Shown here in pieces: positions 9,187-22,072 of a stretch of DNA of 64,000 nt. The stretch comes from Diphasiastrum complanatum (Eukaryota; Streptophyta; Lycopodiopsida; Lycopodiales; Lycopodiaceae). Position numbers and translations under genes: made by a program. Under the pieces are notes generated by a model. That model searched no databases, had not been told where the DNA came from, and was given only the letters and a program-made list of their open reading frames with translations. Location: positions 8,248,587 through 8,312,586 of the forward strand of contig CM055102.1 of NCBI GenBank assembly GCA_029204225.1, written 5' to 3'. The first letter of the stretch is position 1. Each line of letters begins with the position of its first letter.

Positions 9187-9884
9187 ATGGCATCAATAGG
9201 TGGCAACCTAAGGCAAGTAAGGATTCTAAATGCAACCTTTGTGGCAAGAGAGATCATTTTGTCTCAAGATGCTACAAAATGAAGACCAATCCATCCAAGG
9301 AGAACCAAATCAAGGGGGCCGAGGTGAAGGATGGAGCTTCAATTTAAAAGTGCAAAGGAAAGAAGGAAAAATCCAAGGAAAGGTGTTTCCTTTGTGGAAA
9401 GATGCATGAGGCTTGGAGTCTCACAAGGACTTACAAGATTTGCCTTCAAAAGTCCATCATCACACATTTCAAACCTTTAGAAGTTTTTCATTTGGAAGTG
9501 CATTGTTTGGTTCAAGATGCAAAGATAAATGTCACTTTCATTAATGTCACTTGGATTTATTTCATGTCCTTGGAAAGCATTTTGCTTAGAACTTTAGAAA
9601 AGTTCAAATTTATTGTTATGATTCAAGAGAAACCAAGAAAGATTAAGGAGGAGCAATCAAAAAATGAAAATAGTTTCATTTATGCTCTCATGAAATCTTA
9701 TGAAGAACTATTTTGCTTTGAAGAGATTTTTGTATTTCAAAGGTGGATTAAGGCAATACTAGTTGAGTGTGATGCCTTAATAGATAGCAAAGCATATTTT
9801 CCTTGTAAACTTACATTGAATATGAAGTCAAGGAAATGGAAATGTTTTCATAATGTACTTTTGTTGGTTTCAATAAGATCATGA
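9187..9884 (+). pseudogene. Element N: gag remnant plus first module of unknown protein
   Basis: The start codon begins MASIGG, like the copia gags in this window. Shifted to the other frame, the sequence soon gives a CCHC zinc knuckle, CNLCGKRDHFVSRC (spacing C-x2-C-x4-H-x4-C, 9231-9272), then a stop near 9345 and a second, incomplete knuckle CFLCGKMHEAW. Most of gag is therefore deleted. From about 9650 the frame reads MKSYEELFCFEEIFVFQRW, which resembles MSFGESICFSETFASQSW in the next ORF. This is the first copy of an internally repeated module and carries a frameshift near 9860-9884. No protease, integrase or reverse transcriptase follows. Confidence 0.55.
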
Positions 9885-10831
9885 ATGATGTGTTCATTCA
9901 TAATGTTGAAGATTGTAAATTTTCAATTTTAAAGGTAAGTTGTAAACTTCTTATGAGAATAAGTGAAGCATCCAAAGTGGACACTTATATCCATAAGCAA
10001 GTAGTTAGCCTTATTGAGATGGAAATAGTTCTTGATTTCAATATTAGAAAAATCAAGCCAAGTTGTGGTGATTTTTGGACTTATGTTTCTAGCATAAGTA
10101 ATGTTGATGATCATATGAAATGCACATTATATGATCATGTTTGTTGTGATCATTTTGAGACATGGAGGTCTTGGATTTCCATCAAGGAGGAGAACCAAGA
10201 AGTTGATCTTGAGGAGTCATCTCAAGGTTCAAGTGTGGCAAGGATTGAGGAGGAGAGTCCTTCTCAAGTTATGATTCCAAGAAGAATATCAAGAGACATG
10301 GTTGAGCTCATATGGCTCACATTTCAAGGGAAAGAGGAGCACATTTCAAGTGGTATACATCTCATGCTTGCTTCTCTTATGTCATTTGGTGAATCAATTT
10401 GCTTTAGTGAGACTTTTGCATCCCAAAGTTGGAGTGGTGTCTCTCTTGAGAACATAGTTGATGTTCTTAATGATATGAAATTGAGTTTAGATCAATTAGA
10501 AAGAAAATGGTTATTTCATCAAATGTATGCTCTTGAGTCTTGCAAGAGCAAGAGTGATTTGTCCACTCATAGTGTGAAAAATTGTCTTTTTTCATGTATT
10601 GAGGCAAATTGTAAACTCTTTATGAGAGTAAGTGAATCATCCTCTAAGGAAACTTATCTCCATAATGAAGTATTTAGCCTCATTAGATCTGAGATTAGCA
10701 TGGTAATCAAGCATGGAGATATGATGCAAACTCTTTGTTATTATAGCATGCATAGTCTTGCCAATGTTGATGAGCCTAATTCTCGAGATCTTGGTAACAT
10801 GATGTTGGATCTTTGTGATCCTTATGAGTAA
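9881..10831 (+). CDS. Unrecognised 316-aa repeat-containing protein inside LTR element
   Basis: I do not recognise this protein. Residues about 11-80 (DCKFSILKVSCKLLMRISEAS, split here only by spacing) resemble residues about 230-300 (NCLFSCIEANCKLFMRVSES). Both then continue with TY-H--V-SLI--EI and an S-SNVD or SLANVD segment. The distance between the copies is about 670 bp. Together with the upstream ORF this gives two modules of about 220 residues. There is no signal peptide, membrane helix or catalytic motif that I can identify. A Ser/Glu-rich linker (residues about 105-140) joins the modules. It sits where pol would be in an LTR element, between a gag zinc-knuckle remnant and a polypurine tract. 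It may be the end of a longer, frameshifted ORF. Confidence 0.5.
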   Translation: MNDVFIHNVEDCKFSILKVSCKLLMRISEASKVDTYIHKQVVSLIEMEIVLDFNIRKIKPSCGDFWTYVSSISNVDDHMKCTLYDHVCCDHFETWRSWISIKEENQEVDLEESSQGSSVARIEEESPSQVMIPRRISRDMVELIWLTFQGKEEHISSGIHLMLASLMSFGESICFSETFASQSWSGVSLENIVDVLNDMKLSLDQLERKWLFHQMYALESCKSKSDLSTHSVKNCLFSCIEANCKLFMRVSESSSKETYLHNEVFSLIRSEISMVIKHGDMMQTLCYYSMHSLANVDEPNSRDLGNMMLDLCDPYE

Positions 10832-11144
10832 ATAAGGACTCTTTATTTTATCATGGAGGTGCAGCTATTTTCAAGGAGGAGGAGCTTTTGGATCAACCAT
10901 ATGATTCAAGAATGGAACAAATCAATGAAAGAGGTGCTAGGATGGTGCAAAGCTCTCAAGCTCATAAAAAACGTCAACATCAAAGAGGCACTATCATGGA
11001 TATGGTGATTTCAGATCAACATCAAGCTCATTCGCTGATCTTCACACCTTTGAACCAACAAGGATCCATATTAGAAGACCAATTCAGCCCATGGAGTCAA
11101 TCTCAATATCATCATGTTTTTATCAAGTTAGTTTTGAGGAGGAG
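10832..11144 (+). other. 3' tail of element N with polypurine tract
   Basis: A partly open frame (10888-11166) rich in Gln, Glu, Arg and His carries no recognised motif. The tract GAGGAGGAG at 11136-11144 directly precedes TGTTAAAATTGG, the start of an LTR; this is the expected layout of a plus-strand primer. Confidence 0.6.
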
Positions 11145-11991
11145 TGTTAAAATTGGCAAAAGCTAACTTGATCATATCTTGTGAATACCATTATGAGTAG
11201 TACATATCATCATAAGGCATGTGTGGATCCTATTACCACATGTGAAATAAATGCATTTATCATTTAGATGAGTCATATAGGTTGTACATACCATTTCATT
11301 TGAGATCTAGTGGCTAAAATGGCCAAAATCTAGTTTCTAGCTATATGCCACTTGGCATCATTTTATTGGTAGGAAAATCTATTTCACATGGAGAAGAGTG
11401 ATCTCACACATGCCAAGGACTGCTCACATGTGTGAAAACATTAGTAGTAGGTGAGATCCAACTTGTAGTAGATATTTGTGCAAGTCCCTATAAATTAGAA
11501 AAATTGGCCTAAAATCAAGGGAGGTGGCTATAAGTTAGGAAACTTGGTTATGGTTATATTGATGATTATTGGTGGATCCTTTGATGAGTAGGAACTCTCA
11601 CACGTGCCAAATCAGCTGAGTAAGCATCAGCTCTTGTGTATATATGGTGGCTCATTTGGCCGTAATTGACATGGAAGCTAAATCTTGGTTTTGGAGCAAT
11701 TCTAGTGTTTTCTCTTTATTTGTCTTGTGTTTTTATGCATTGATTGGGTTCTAAGCTTAGTATACTTTATTCTGAGCCTATTGTCTGTACTCTGACAGTT
11801 TTTCACACGTGTGAAACCAGCAAGTACAAGTTTGATCAATAATGATTGTTCTTGTTAGATTTATGCATCTAGATTTGATCTAAATGCTATCTAATCTTGT
11901 GTAGATTGATAGGTTGATCTAATCTAACATCCAATCACACTTGTGGATCTGATTCAGATCTATTCTTGGTCCATTTTGTTGTACTTTGACA
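11145..11991 (+). repeat. 3' LTR of element N (about 847 bp)
   Basis: Starts TGTTAAAATTGG after the polypurine tract. The likely end is TTTGACA at 11991, giving a TG...CA LTR. It contains a TATA-like TATATATGG at 11639-11647, CACACGTG at 11599-11606, the palindrome CACACGTGTG at 11804-11813 followed by AAACCAG, and CACATGTGTG at 11425-11434. No 5' partner is seen, so the right edge is tentative. Confidence 0.65.
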
Positions 11992-12025
11992 AAATGCTCG
12001 AGCCTCGGGTCCGGTATTTGGCCTC

Positions 12026-12180
12026 AAAATAAGCCTACCAAATTTGAGCTTGTTTTTGAAACATTTATAGAGAGGGTTATTAATTCACTAGAGGGCCTCC
12101 GAACATACATCGGAATACTGAGGTTGATGTTGGTATAAGCCTACCAAATTCACATTTGGTTTTGAGACATTTATTTGCAC
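12026..12180 (+). repeat. Short direct repeat before CACTA gene
   Basis: TAAGCCTACCAAATTTGAGC followed by TTGTTTTTGAAACATTTA (about 12031-12070) recurs as TAAGCCTACCAAATTCACAT and TTGGTTTTGAGACATTTA (about 12136-12174). It precedes the transposase start. Confidence 0.7.
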
Positions 12181-12194
12181 TTGTATTGTGTAGG

Positions 12195-15100
12195 ATGATG
12201 ACTCACACTCACATGACTATCGAAGAATTTAACCAAATATTGCCATGCAATCCGCAAGATTCAGACGTGCAAGAGCCACCACTTTCCTCACATACACCAC
12301 CCGTTGCACAAAGAGATGTCCTGAGAAGACACAACACACGAGGATGTGCCATTCACATCGCATGATTACGAGCGGGACATGGATGACATGATGGATGCAT
12401 TCTTTCCAAACCCACTCGAGGCCACATTGACAAGGGAAGAAGAGATGATGCGTGGCTTGGCATCCAATCCTTTGTACGAGGGTGCACAAATGTCAAATTT
12501 GTGAGCTTGTTTGTTACTTTTGAACCTGCAAACTAAGTATGGGTGGTCAGATGCAAGCGTGACAGAGTTGTTTGGGTAAGCTTGTTTGCTTCATGATGTG
12601 TGTTATAGACAAATTGCTCTGATCTTGTTTTATTTTTAATTCATGCGTTGCGTGAAACTATATATACATAAATGTATATTTTGTTGCAGTTTGCTTAGGA
12701 AAATGTTGCCCCCGAATAACACCATGGCGGCGTCTCGACAAAAAGCCAAGAAAATGCTATCTGTGGTTGGCATGGATTACAAGAGCATCCATGCATGTCC
12801 CAACGATTGCAAGAGAATCCATGCACGATTGCATCTTATATCAAGATGAGTTTGAGGAGGCAAGCACATGTCCACGCTGTGGGGAACACTGCTACAGGCA
12901 AGATTTACAAGGAGCGGCCATACCCGCCAAGGTGGTAAGACATTTTTCCATCATACCCAGGATACACCACATATTTAAGTGTAATTCCATCACGGAGCTA
13001 ATGACATGGCATTTGAGCAATCATTCATCCGACGATTCTATGAGGATCCCTACCGATTCTCCAGCATGGAAGCACGTGGATGCTACCTGGCATGAGTTTA
13101 GGGATGAGCCTCGCCATTTGCATTTATTTGGCCATGGATGGTGTGTGTGAATCCATTCGCTTTGCTCTCCACATCATGGTCCACTTGGCCGGTTTTCCTT
13201 GTAAGCTACAACATCCCCCCTTGGCTAAGTATAAAGAAGGGGCACCTAATGCTCACCCTTCTTATCCCCAGAAAATACAAGGCAAAAAATATGGACATGT
13301 ATATGGCTCCCTTGATAGATGAGCTAAAGATTCTATGGCAAGGAGTTCAAGTGAGTGATATATCAAGACCACTAAGACAAAGAGATTTTGTGGTAAAGGG
13401 GATCTTGATGTGAACGACGCACGACTTTCCTAGCTATGGAGAATGTTCAGGTGAGATATCCTTGTTATTGGTTTGATTCATGGTATTATATTAAATTTCA
13501 TGTGCATTCAGGCGACAAGACAAAGCTCCATCGAGGTAGCATGTTTGATTGAGAAGCACTTTCCCACATCCATTCTCACCATTCAAATGCATCTCATTGT
13601 GCATTTGGTAGATGAGGTGGCCATTGCAGGTACGTCATCTACTTGCATCAATTGCCTATTCTTAGTCTATCCTAGACTATTGCTATTGTGGTAATTCCCA
13701 TGTTCCCTCAGTAACATTGATTCATTTTATTTAATTCAGGCATTGTCCATAGTCGTTGGATGTTTTTCTTGGAACGATTCATGAAAACTTTGAAGGGCTT
13801 CGTAAGACAAAGATCAAGGCCTGAGGGTAGCATGGCGGAAGGATGGCTAGCGCAAGAGTCCATGGTTTACATCACGGAGTTCCTTGCTCATAGCAATCCT
13901 TCTATTTCTTGTCTTTGGGATAAGAAGGAAGATGAGCATGTTGTTGGGGAGGTTCCTCAAGGAAAAGGAGCGATCATGAGAATGAGTGAGTCCTTCAAGG
14001 AGAAGGTAAATAAGTTTTGCATTCTTAATAGCGAGGAAATGCAAAAGTGGATTTTGCTATATGAAGATGCCAAGGCTCATAGACAAACCACTCGAGCCAC
14101 TTTTAGGAGAGGGCAAAGAAGACAACCATACCCACCTGACCTCGCCCTTCTACCCAAGGACATGACGCTTGATTGGCTACGTGATGCAGTTAGAGAAGCC
14201 TCAACAAACAACCATGAAGTAACAGAGAGAGGGCAGGAATATGCAAGGGGGTGCAATTTACATGTAAGCTATGATGGTCAACCTTCACATGTTTATTAAT
14301 ACGTGCAATTTTGTACATGTTTGTTGTATTCCTAACACATTTAGTTCCATTTCATTCAGTACAAAAAATACAATGCACTGTGGATGCATGGATGACACTT
14401 TCGTACGGAGCACATTGACAAAAATAAAAACACGTATGATTGTGGAGTCATGGCAAATTTTATCCAAGAGAGTCGAGCAAGCATGTCGGACACAAATTTA
14501 CTCTCTTATCAACTTGATTATTGTGGGACAATCGATGACATCCTTGAAGTTGGATTTAGGCAATTCAGCTTTTTCATATTTGATGTCAAATGGTTCAAAG
14601 TTATTTGCAATGGTCATAATGCAACTGTCACGAAAGATGAGAGTGGTTACTTTGCCATTGACTCCACCAAGCTTTGGACATATCAAAGTGACACATTTGT
14701 TTTTCCGCAACAATGTGAGTAGGTACATTTCTTTGATGTCTTCAAGATGTCTATGCTCTTTTGTTGTCAATCAATCGCTAACTACGAGTCAACATTTATG
14801 GTAACATCGATTGATTACAGGTGGTCTATCACCCCGATCGTTCAGATCCCAGATGGTGGTACGTGATTCAAGTCGCTCCTCGAAGTAAAAGAATTTTTGA
14901 AGATAGAGATGTCGTGGAGGACATGGCGCTGCCAACTGATGCACCTCATGAACAAGATTGTAATGACGGATTCAATGACACAATTTTGGAGGATGATCAT
15001 GTGCAAGCTTCACAAGCTAATGATGACATTGAGCGTGATGCATCATTGTCAGATGGTTCGACGACACACGACACACTTTCACGATCTTACTCGTCGTCAC

Positions 15101-15267
15101 CGTTGCCATTAGCTTTTGAAGATCAACTTATTAATGATGAAGCTATAGGAGATATTTGGGTAGAATTAGAGATAGACTCATTTGGTTTGGCGGATTTGTC
15201 GCATGATGATGCGACAAATGATGCCAAACAATATACATGGAAAAGGAATGTGCAATCATGTATTTGA
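12195..15267 (+). pseudogene. CACTA (En/Spm) transposase, decayed
   Basis: Fragments appear in family order. An acidic N-terminus starts at the tandem ATGs at 12195. The TNP2 start follows an intron ending before LLRKMLPPNNT, with IHACPNDC, then CPRCGEHC, and STWPV, NIPPWL and PLIDELK-LW. The DUF4218 block has HLIVHLVDEVAIAG, ERFMKTLKGFVR and RPEGSMAEGWLA. The DUF4216 block has TYDCGVMA, FFIFDVKWFKV and DPRWWYVIQVAP, then an acidic tail. Introns with GT...AG are visible at 13451-13511, 13630-13739 and 14264-14359. Defects include a frameshift near 12345, a 22-bp tandem duplication (12811-12832), a frameshift near 13130, a TGA for an expected Trp (13411-13413), a TGA near 14402, and loss of most of the TNP2 domain between 13450 and 13512. 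The protein would bind and cut CACTA ends in the nucleus; this copy cannot. Confidence 0.85.
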
Positions 15268-15638
15268 TTTTAACGATACAAAAAGGTTTGCAAAGTATAA
15301 CTCACCGAAGAACCGACCTCCGTCCGCACAAATAATGACTCCCTCTCAATCTGACCATACATGTGAACATGTGATATAATGGTACGTTGCTCTTGTCGCA
15401 GTGCATACTTACATCGTGCACATGGGCATGGTATTCTCTAGTGTAACCAGGCCTCTAATTCTATATGTGATGGTCCTGTCTTATGTATTCGTGGTATACA
15501 TAATTAATGTTTCAAGCCTACTAGTTTCTACTCTGATTTGTGGGATCTTAATCTAGTCCAGTTATTTTAATTTATAAGATCATAATTTATGTGTTGTGTA
15601 TTGGTTATGTTTCATGCTTAGAAATAGAGAGCGAGGGA

Positions 15639-15641
<3 letters not shown>

Positions 15642-15712
<71 letters not shown>

Positions 15713-16589
15713 ACCAACACTCCCAATCCTAGGAACAATTTGTAGCCCTTGTTTTCTTTGATAAAGACATGGTTCAAATGGGTGTGCGTGTGAGCATGCA
15801 TGTGCGTGTGCGTGTGTGATGCCATTCATTCATGTTTCATGATTTGTTAGATCTTATTCATGTGTGTGTGTGCGTGTTGGTTCTCGTATCATAGTCCAAG
15901 CTATTATAGGTATTGAGTCAAAGCTACGAGGGCAATACCAACATATAGATCAATTTTCAATCTATCATTAACCACATACCCTAAACTTTAACAATATTGG
16001 TGAACACACGAATCCATTGAGGATGCAAAGGGGCTAACTGGCTTCGCGATTGAATAGTTTGTGCCGATAGGGTGTCTCGCTAAAAAATGACGACACCAAA
16101 GAGACATATGGTGTAAAGGTCGTGGACATTCTTGAACCTCATGGTTCACCACGTCGAAATGAGGAAAGTGTGTCTACTACTTCAAACTCAATAACTCTAA
16201 AAGTTTGCATGAGGTTCATTTGGATTTAAACACTTGTCACATGTAACTACTTTGAAGTGTTGATTTCAAAGTAGCAGCATCCTTTTCTCTCTTCGATGCT
16301 AGGAACCACAAGATTTAAGGATTGCCATGGGCCTACACACCATACTCCTCTTTTGTGTCTTCATATAAAAGACACCCCCTCGTTACATACGAGTCACTTG
16401 TGGGGCTAGTGAGCCTCTTGTTGATGTCTATTCCTCAATGTGGTTCAATTTGGATCATCATTGTTCCTTGAACTTGAAATGGTCGTGAGCGGACAATATA
16501 TGTGTTGGTATTGATGTTGTAGCTATGAGTCAGTATACATAAAAGTTTTGGCATCCATTTCACAAAACTCTATTTTTTTAAGCCAACAG

Positions 16590-16630
<41 letters not shown>
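15642..16630 (+). repeat. GA-bounded repeat unit R1
   Basis: Begins with (GA)n at 15642-15709, continues GGTAACCAACACTCCC, runs through GTGTGTGCGTG-rich sequence, ATAGTCCAAGC, GGTATTGAGTCAAAGCTA and CACACGAATCCATTGAGGAT, and ends in (GA)n at 16592-16630. The same order of blocks is found in R2 (17238-18503). R1 lacks the GGGAGGGAGCATGTGGTGAC block that R2 has after its first GA tract. I see no coding role; it lies between two CACTA gene blocks. Confidence 0.85.
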
Positions 16631-18505
<1,875 letters not shown>

Positions 18506-18580
18506 TTTTTTTCTTACTAATTTTTAAGACTCCCATTGGTTGTCTGTAGTATTTATCTCTCTTATTCCGTTGCACCCATT

Positions 18581-20291
18581 ATGTCAAATACTGGATCCCC
18601 TAGTCAGAGGTCAGGCCATAGTCGCGGGTCATCCCACCTTTCCTCTATGAGCAAGAGTGAGCTCATTAGCTACTTGATCAGTTGCCTTCCTCGCAGTAGG
18701 ATAGGGTCTTACAGCGCTTGAGGGCTCGACGCGAGGCTCGTAGCTCCTCTCGATTGGTTGAGTACACATCATCAACCGAGGAGATTCAGTCCACTCCTCG
18801 TGTAGACCAGTCACATGTTTTCCCTTCCTGTGAGGGTCACTTTAATGAGGGTCGCACTCCCACCCATGTCACTACTGCCAGTGCTTCCTCCCGACACTCT
18901 CGGGAGAGGAGGAGGAGTCACCTCGGTGTCTCCTGTTGTAGAGGATGTGGCGATGACCTTGACGTGGTCATGAGTCCTGCACGTCCACATAGCGCATCTC
19001 ATCGTGGGGAGTCCCTACTTCGAGATACACTGACCCAGGAGGCAACACGTAAGTCACACGATACTGCAACTCCTGCATCTGTCACATCTCGAATTTCTGG
19101 CACGCCCACTTTCACCCCTCACATTTTTCCTCCCTTTGGACCCACTGCCACTGAGTCGTTTCCTCCTGGCTATACGTCGTGGGGTCATGTTTCACCATGG
19201 AATTTTCAGCCCACTCCTACCCCGCCCCCCCCCATGTATTCTACCCTCCAAATGCCCCCCATTGGCTATTCTCCCCTCGGTACCCCACAACATCAATATT
19301 CTCCTGTCGGTGGGGCATTTTTCATACCTAAGGCCACCCCCGTAGACACTCCCATGGCCACGTCTCCCATACCGAAGGGCACCCCCGTAGACACTCCCAG
19401 GGCCACATTGCCACCAGTTGCCATCCCACCCTCGTATGACATAGACAAGGATGGTCACATCATTGAGAATAACCGTGGTAAGAGGGTCATCACGCGAATG
19501 AGGGAGCTCATGTATATCCACTTTCCTAGAGACATCTTTCATGACTGGCGCGATGTCAACGATGACCACATCACTGACCAACTGCATAGTGAGTTCCCTA
19601 TCCCATCTCAGGACATGGAACCTGCACGGAAATGGATGAGGAGCCGCATGGGAGCTGTGTTGAGTCACCGCAAATCGGAGATCCGAGATGCAGTAAAAGC
19701 TGAGAGAGGCAGGCCTTCCTACGTGGAGAAAGAGAAATGGAAGCATGTGAAGAAAGATTATCGAGATGATCCAGAACGCTTCAGACAACAACGAGAGACA
19801 GCCAGAGTCTGACTAGAGACCATGGGGCCTTCTCACTTGGGCAATTGCAGCAAGGCATATTTTCGAGCCCACTTTGTAAGTCTATCCTATATCCATTTGT
19901 GACATTTGACTATTGATTGCTTTTTTTTTTTTGGCTCTTGGGAGTTTTTTGTAAGACACGTTGAATTAAAATGGTCTCTTTTATGATCGAAATTTGGAAT
20001 GTTTGTGCAGCGATCCACCGTGGGGCATTCTCCCAAACATGATGAGTACATGTGTGTGTATTCCCATGGTACACAAGCAGTAGTCGAGTTATTGGAGAGG
20101 CAGGACGTGCGTATAAACTGGGATGCTACTCCTCAGGTACGACATAAAATCCATTTTATTGTTTTGAACTTGCTATTCTCTCTCACTCCCATACGATTGT
20201 TCGGAAGACTAATTCATGTGTCTTGCGCATGCAGGAACAACAAGGTCCACATGACGGAGATGATCAGGATGAATTAGATAGGTCTAGCTAG
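18581..20291 (+). pseudogene. CACTA second protein (Transposase_24-like), copy 1
   Basis: The start codon follows TTGCACCCATT and gives a Ser/Arg-rich N-terminus. A frameshift near 18690 moves into the long frame 18718-19812, which has a Pro/Thr-rich middle with repeats of the type KATPVDTP. It ends in a domain with RGKRVITRMREL, FHDWRDV and RKWMRSRMGAVLSHRKSEI, like the plant En/Spm Transposase_24 family. A TGA at 19810-19812 interrupts the frame, which then continues open to a donor at 19876. Exon 2 (20011-20136) and exon 3 (20235-20291) join in phase with AG acceptors. In autonomous CACTA elements such a second protein accompanies the transposase and binds terminal repeats; that role is inferred here. 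Confidence 0.7.
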
Positions 20292-20702
20292 TGTTTTGGC
20301 TCTATAACTAGCCTTTCCATGTTTACAGACGCTTGTGTACATGTTTTTACATCTATCATTTTCATTCGTACATTTGTCAGCCATCTTTCGATGCAGCTAG
20401 TTTTTTTATGTAATCTTGAACCTTGACTAGTCATGTAATTGAAATGTATTTGGCCCTAAAGCCATGTAGAAATGTTAGTTTACTGATTATAAAGTGTAAT
20501 TATTGTGGTTAACATGTGATTATTGTGGTGTACTGTAATATCTTCAACTATGGTTGAATGCAAAGAATCACTTTTTTTGTTCTACCCTAGACCCTTAACT
20601 CATTTATTTGAATTTATTTTTTGCACTACTTAATTCTACATGGTTGTATGTTCTGAAAATATATCTTATTGCTTGTAGAGATTATTCCAAATCGTGTCTT
20701 CA

Positions 20703-21602
20703 ATGTCTTATGACACATCTCCAGGTCACGGATATGGCCGCAGTCGCAGGTCGTCCCATTTTTCATCCATGAGTGGCGATGAGGTCCTTAGTTATATGGA
20801 TGGGATGTCTCTCTTGCGTGCAGGCAGGATTATGGGGAGACTTTGGGCTCGTAGGGATGCATGGAGTTCAAGTAGGTTGTCCACATCATCTCGTTCTGAA
20901 GAGATCCAGTCCCCACAACCCTCCGACCGAGGTGTCTCCCCCTTCCACGAGGGTCTATCCGGCGGGAGTCCCTCCCCTGCGCACTCTAATGCCAGTGCCT
21001 CTTCCCGACATTCCTGCCGGGAAAAGAGCAATCGTAGGAGGAGTCGCCTCAGTGGTGGCTCCTGTTGTGGCGGTGACGCCGATGATGTCATTTTTCATGT
21101 GGCCTCTAGTCCAGCACATCCATCTAGAAGGCCTCATCGTAGGTCTTTCTTATTTCAAAAAATCCTAGCTCAAGAAGCAACGTAGATGGCACGTGATACT
21201 TTGACTCCTGCATCTGTCACACCTGATTATCCCGACACCCCCACATTCTATCCTCACATTTTTCCTTCTTCGGTACCCACGCCCCCTATGGGGTCTCCAT
21301 GGCACCGTGATCCCTCTTGCTAGGCCACTCCACCCATTTTTTCTCCCATTCAATCCCCTGTTGGTTACACTCCCGCCCAAACTCCTCCCCAACCTTCTCT
21401 TCTTTATACCCCTCCCCACTCTTCTCATGATCGTCCTCAAACTCTTCTCCAAATCATTCCCGTTGTAGTCAACTTCCCCACTCCTCTTGACACTCCCTTT
21501 GCCACCTCTCTGTCAGCTGACGTCTTGCCATCCTATGACGTAGATGCGGAGAAGCACATAATGGAGGATGATCGCGCTGGTCACGTCATCACTCGCATGA
21601 GG
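20703..21602 (+). pseudogene. CACTA second protein, copy 2 (truncated)
   Basis: A diverged head-to-tail copy of the 18581 gene. The N-terminus (SSMSYDTSPGHGYGRSRRSS) aligns with copy 1 and stays in one frame where copy 1 is frameshifted. In-frame TAG codons occur at 21183 and 21321. The Pro-rich middle follows, and the frame reaches HVITRMR, where similarity to copy 1 stops at 21602, 14 bp before a foreign LTR. All of the conserved C-terminal domain is missing. The 20292-20702 gap holds only AT-rich non-coding sequence. Confidence 0.75.
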
Positions 21603-21616
21603 CACAGTTGAGATTC

Positions 21617-22072
21617 TGTTAGGATCTAGTGCAGTATGCAAATCACATCACACAATCACCATAGCCACTCCTCACAAGCTCTCAAAGATGGCACAACAAA
21701 AGTTCTTAGATTACAAAGAAACACTATACATATAGAGTATTCACAAACTGCATGAAAAGGTAGTTGTCCTAAAATTGGCCTACCACTCAAACTAAGGTCG
21801 GGCCCAATATGGCCAAATTTGACTAACAAACTTGGGACATGCCCCCCAGTATAACAAGTATAGTAAATAGCTCTATACAAGCTAATTCTTCCTATGTGTG
21901 GCTACCCGGCTAACCCAAGTAGCCGTATACGGGATCAATGCCCAATCAATATATCCTAATGGGTCACGTCCTGAACACAACCATATACAGTAAACCAAAT
22001 AAACTGTACACTAATTACATCATCACATTTAGAGCTTATACTAATGAATCAGATCACAACTGATTTCTAACT
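21617..22072 (-). repeat. LTR of a minus-strand element (3' LTR by orientation)
   Basis: Bounded by TGTTAG (21617) and CTAACT (22067-22072), an imperfect TG...CA pair with the expected inverted ends. Immediately to the right, CTCTCCCTTA is the complement of a polypurine tract, so the element body should lie to the right on the minus strand. No second LTR is found in the window, and the downstream sequence is non-coding, as in large retrotransposon derivatives. Confidence 0.55.

Noticed and set aside
19192-19791. 199-codon minus-strand ORF opposite the CACTA second gene
   Set aside because: Gly/Arg-rich antisense of a Pro/Thr-rich coding region; the plus strand has splice sites and a paralogue supporting it.
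20621-20635. CACTACT as a CACTA element terminus
   Set aside because: No matching inverted end or 3-bp duplication could be found; the seven-base word alone is expected by chance.
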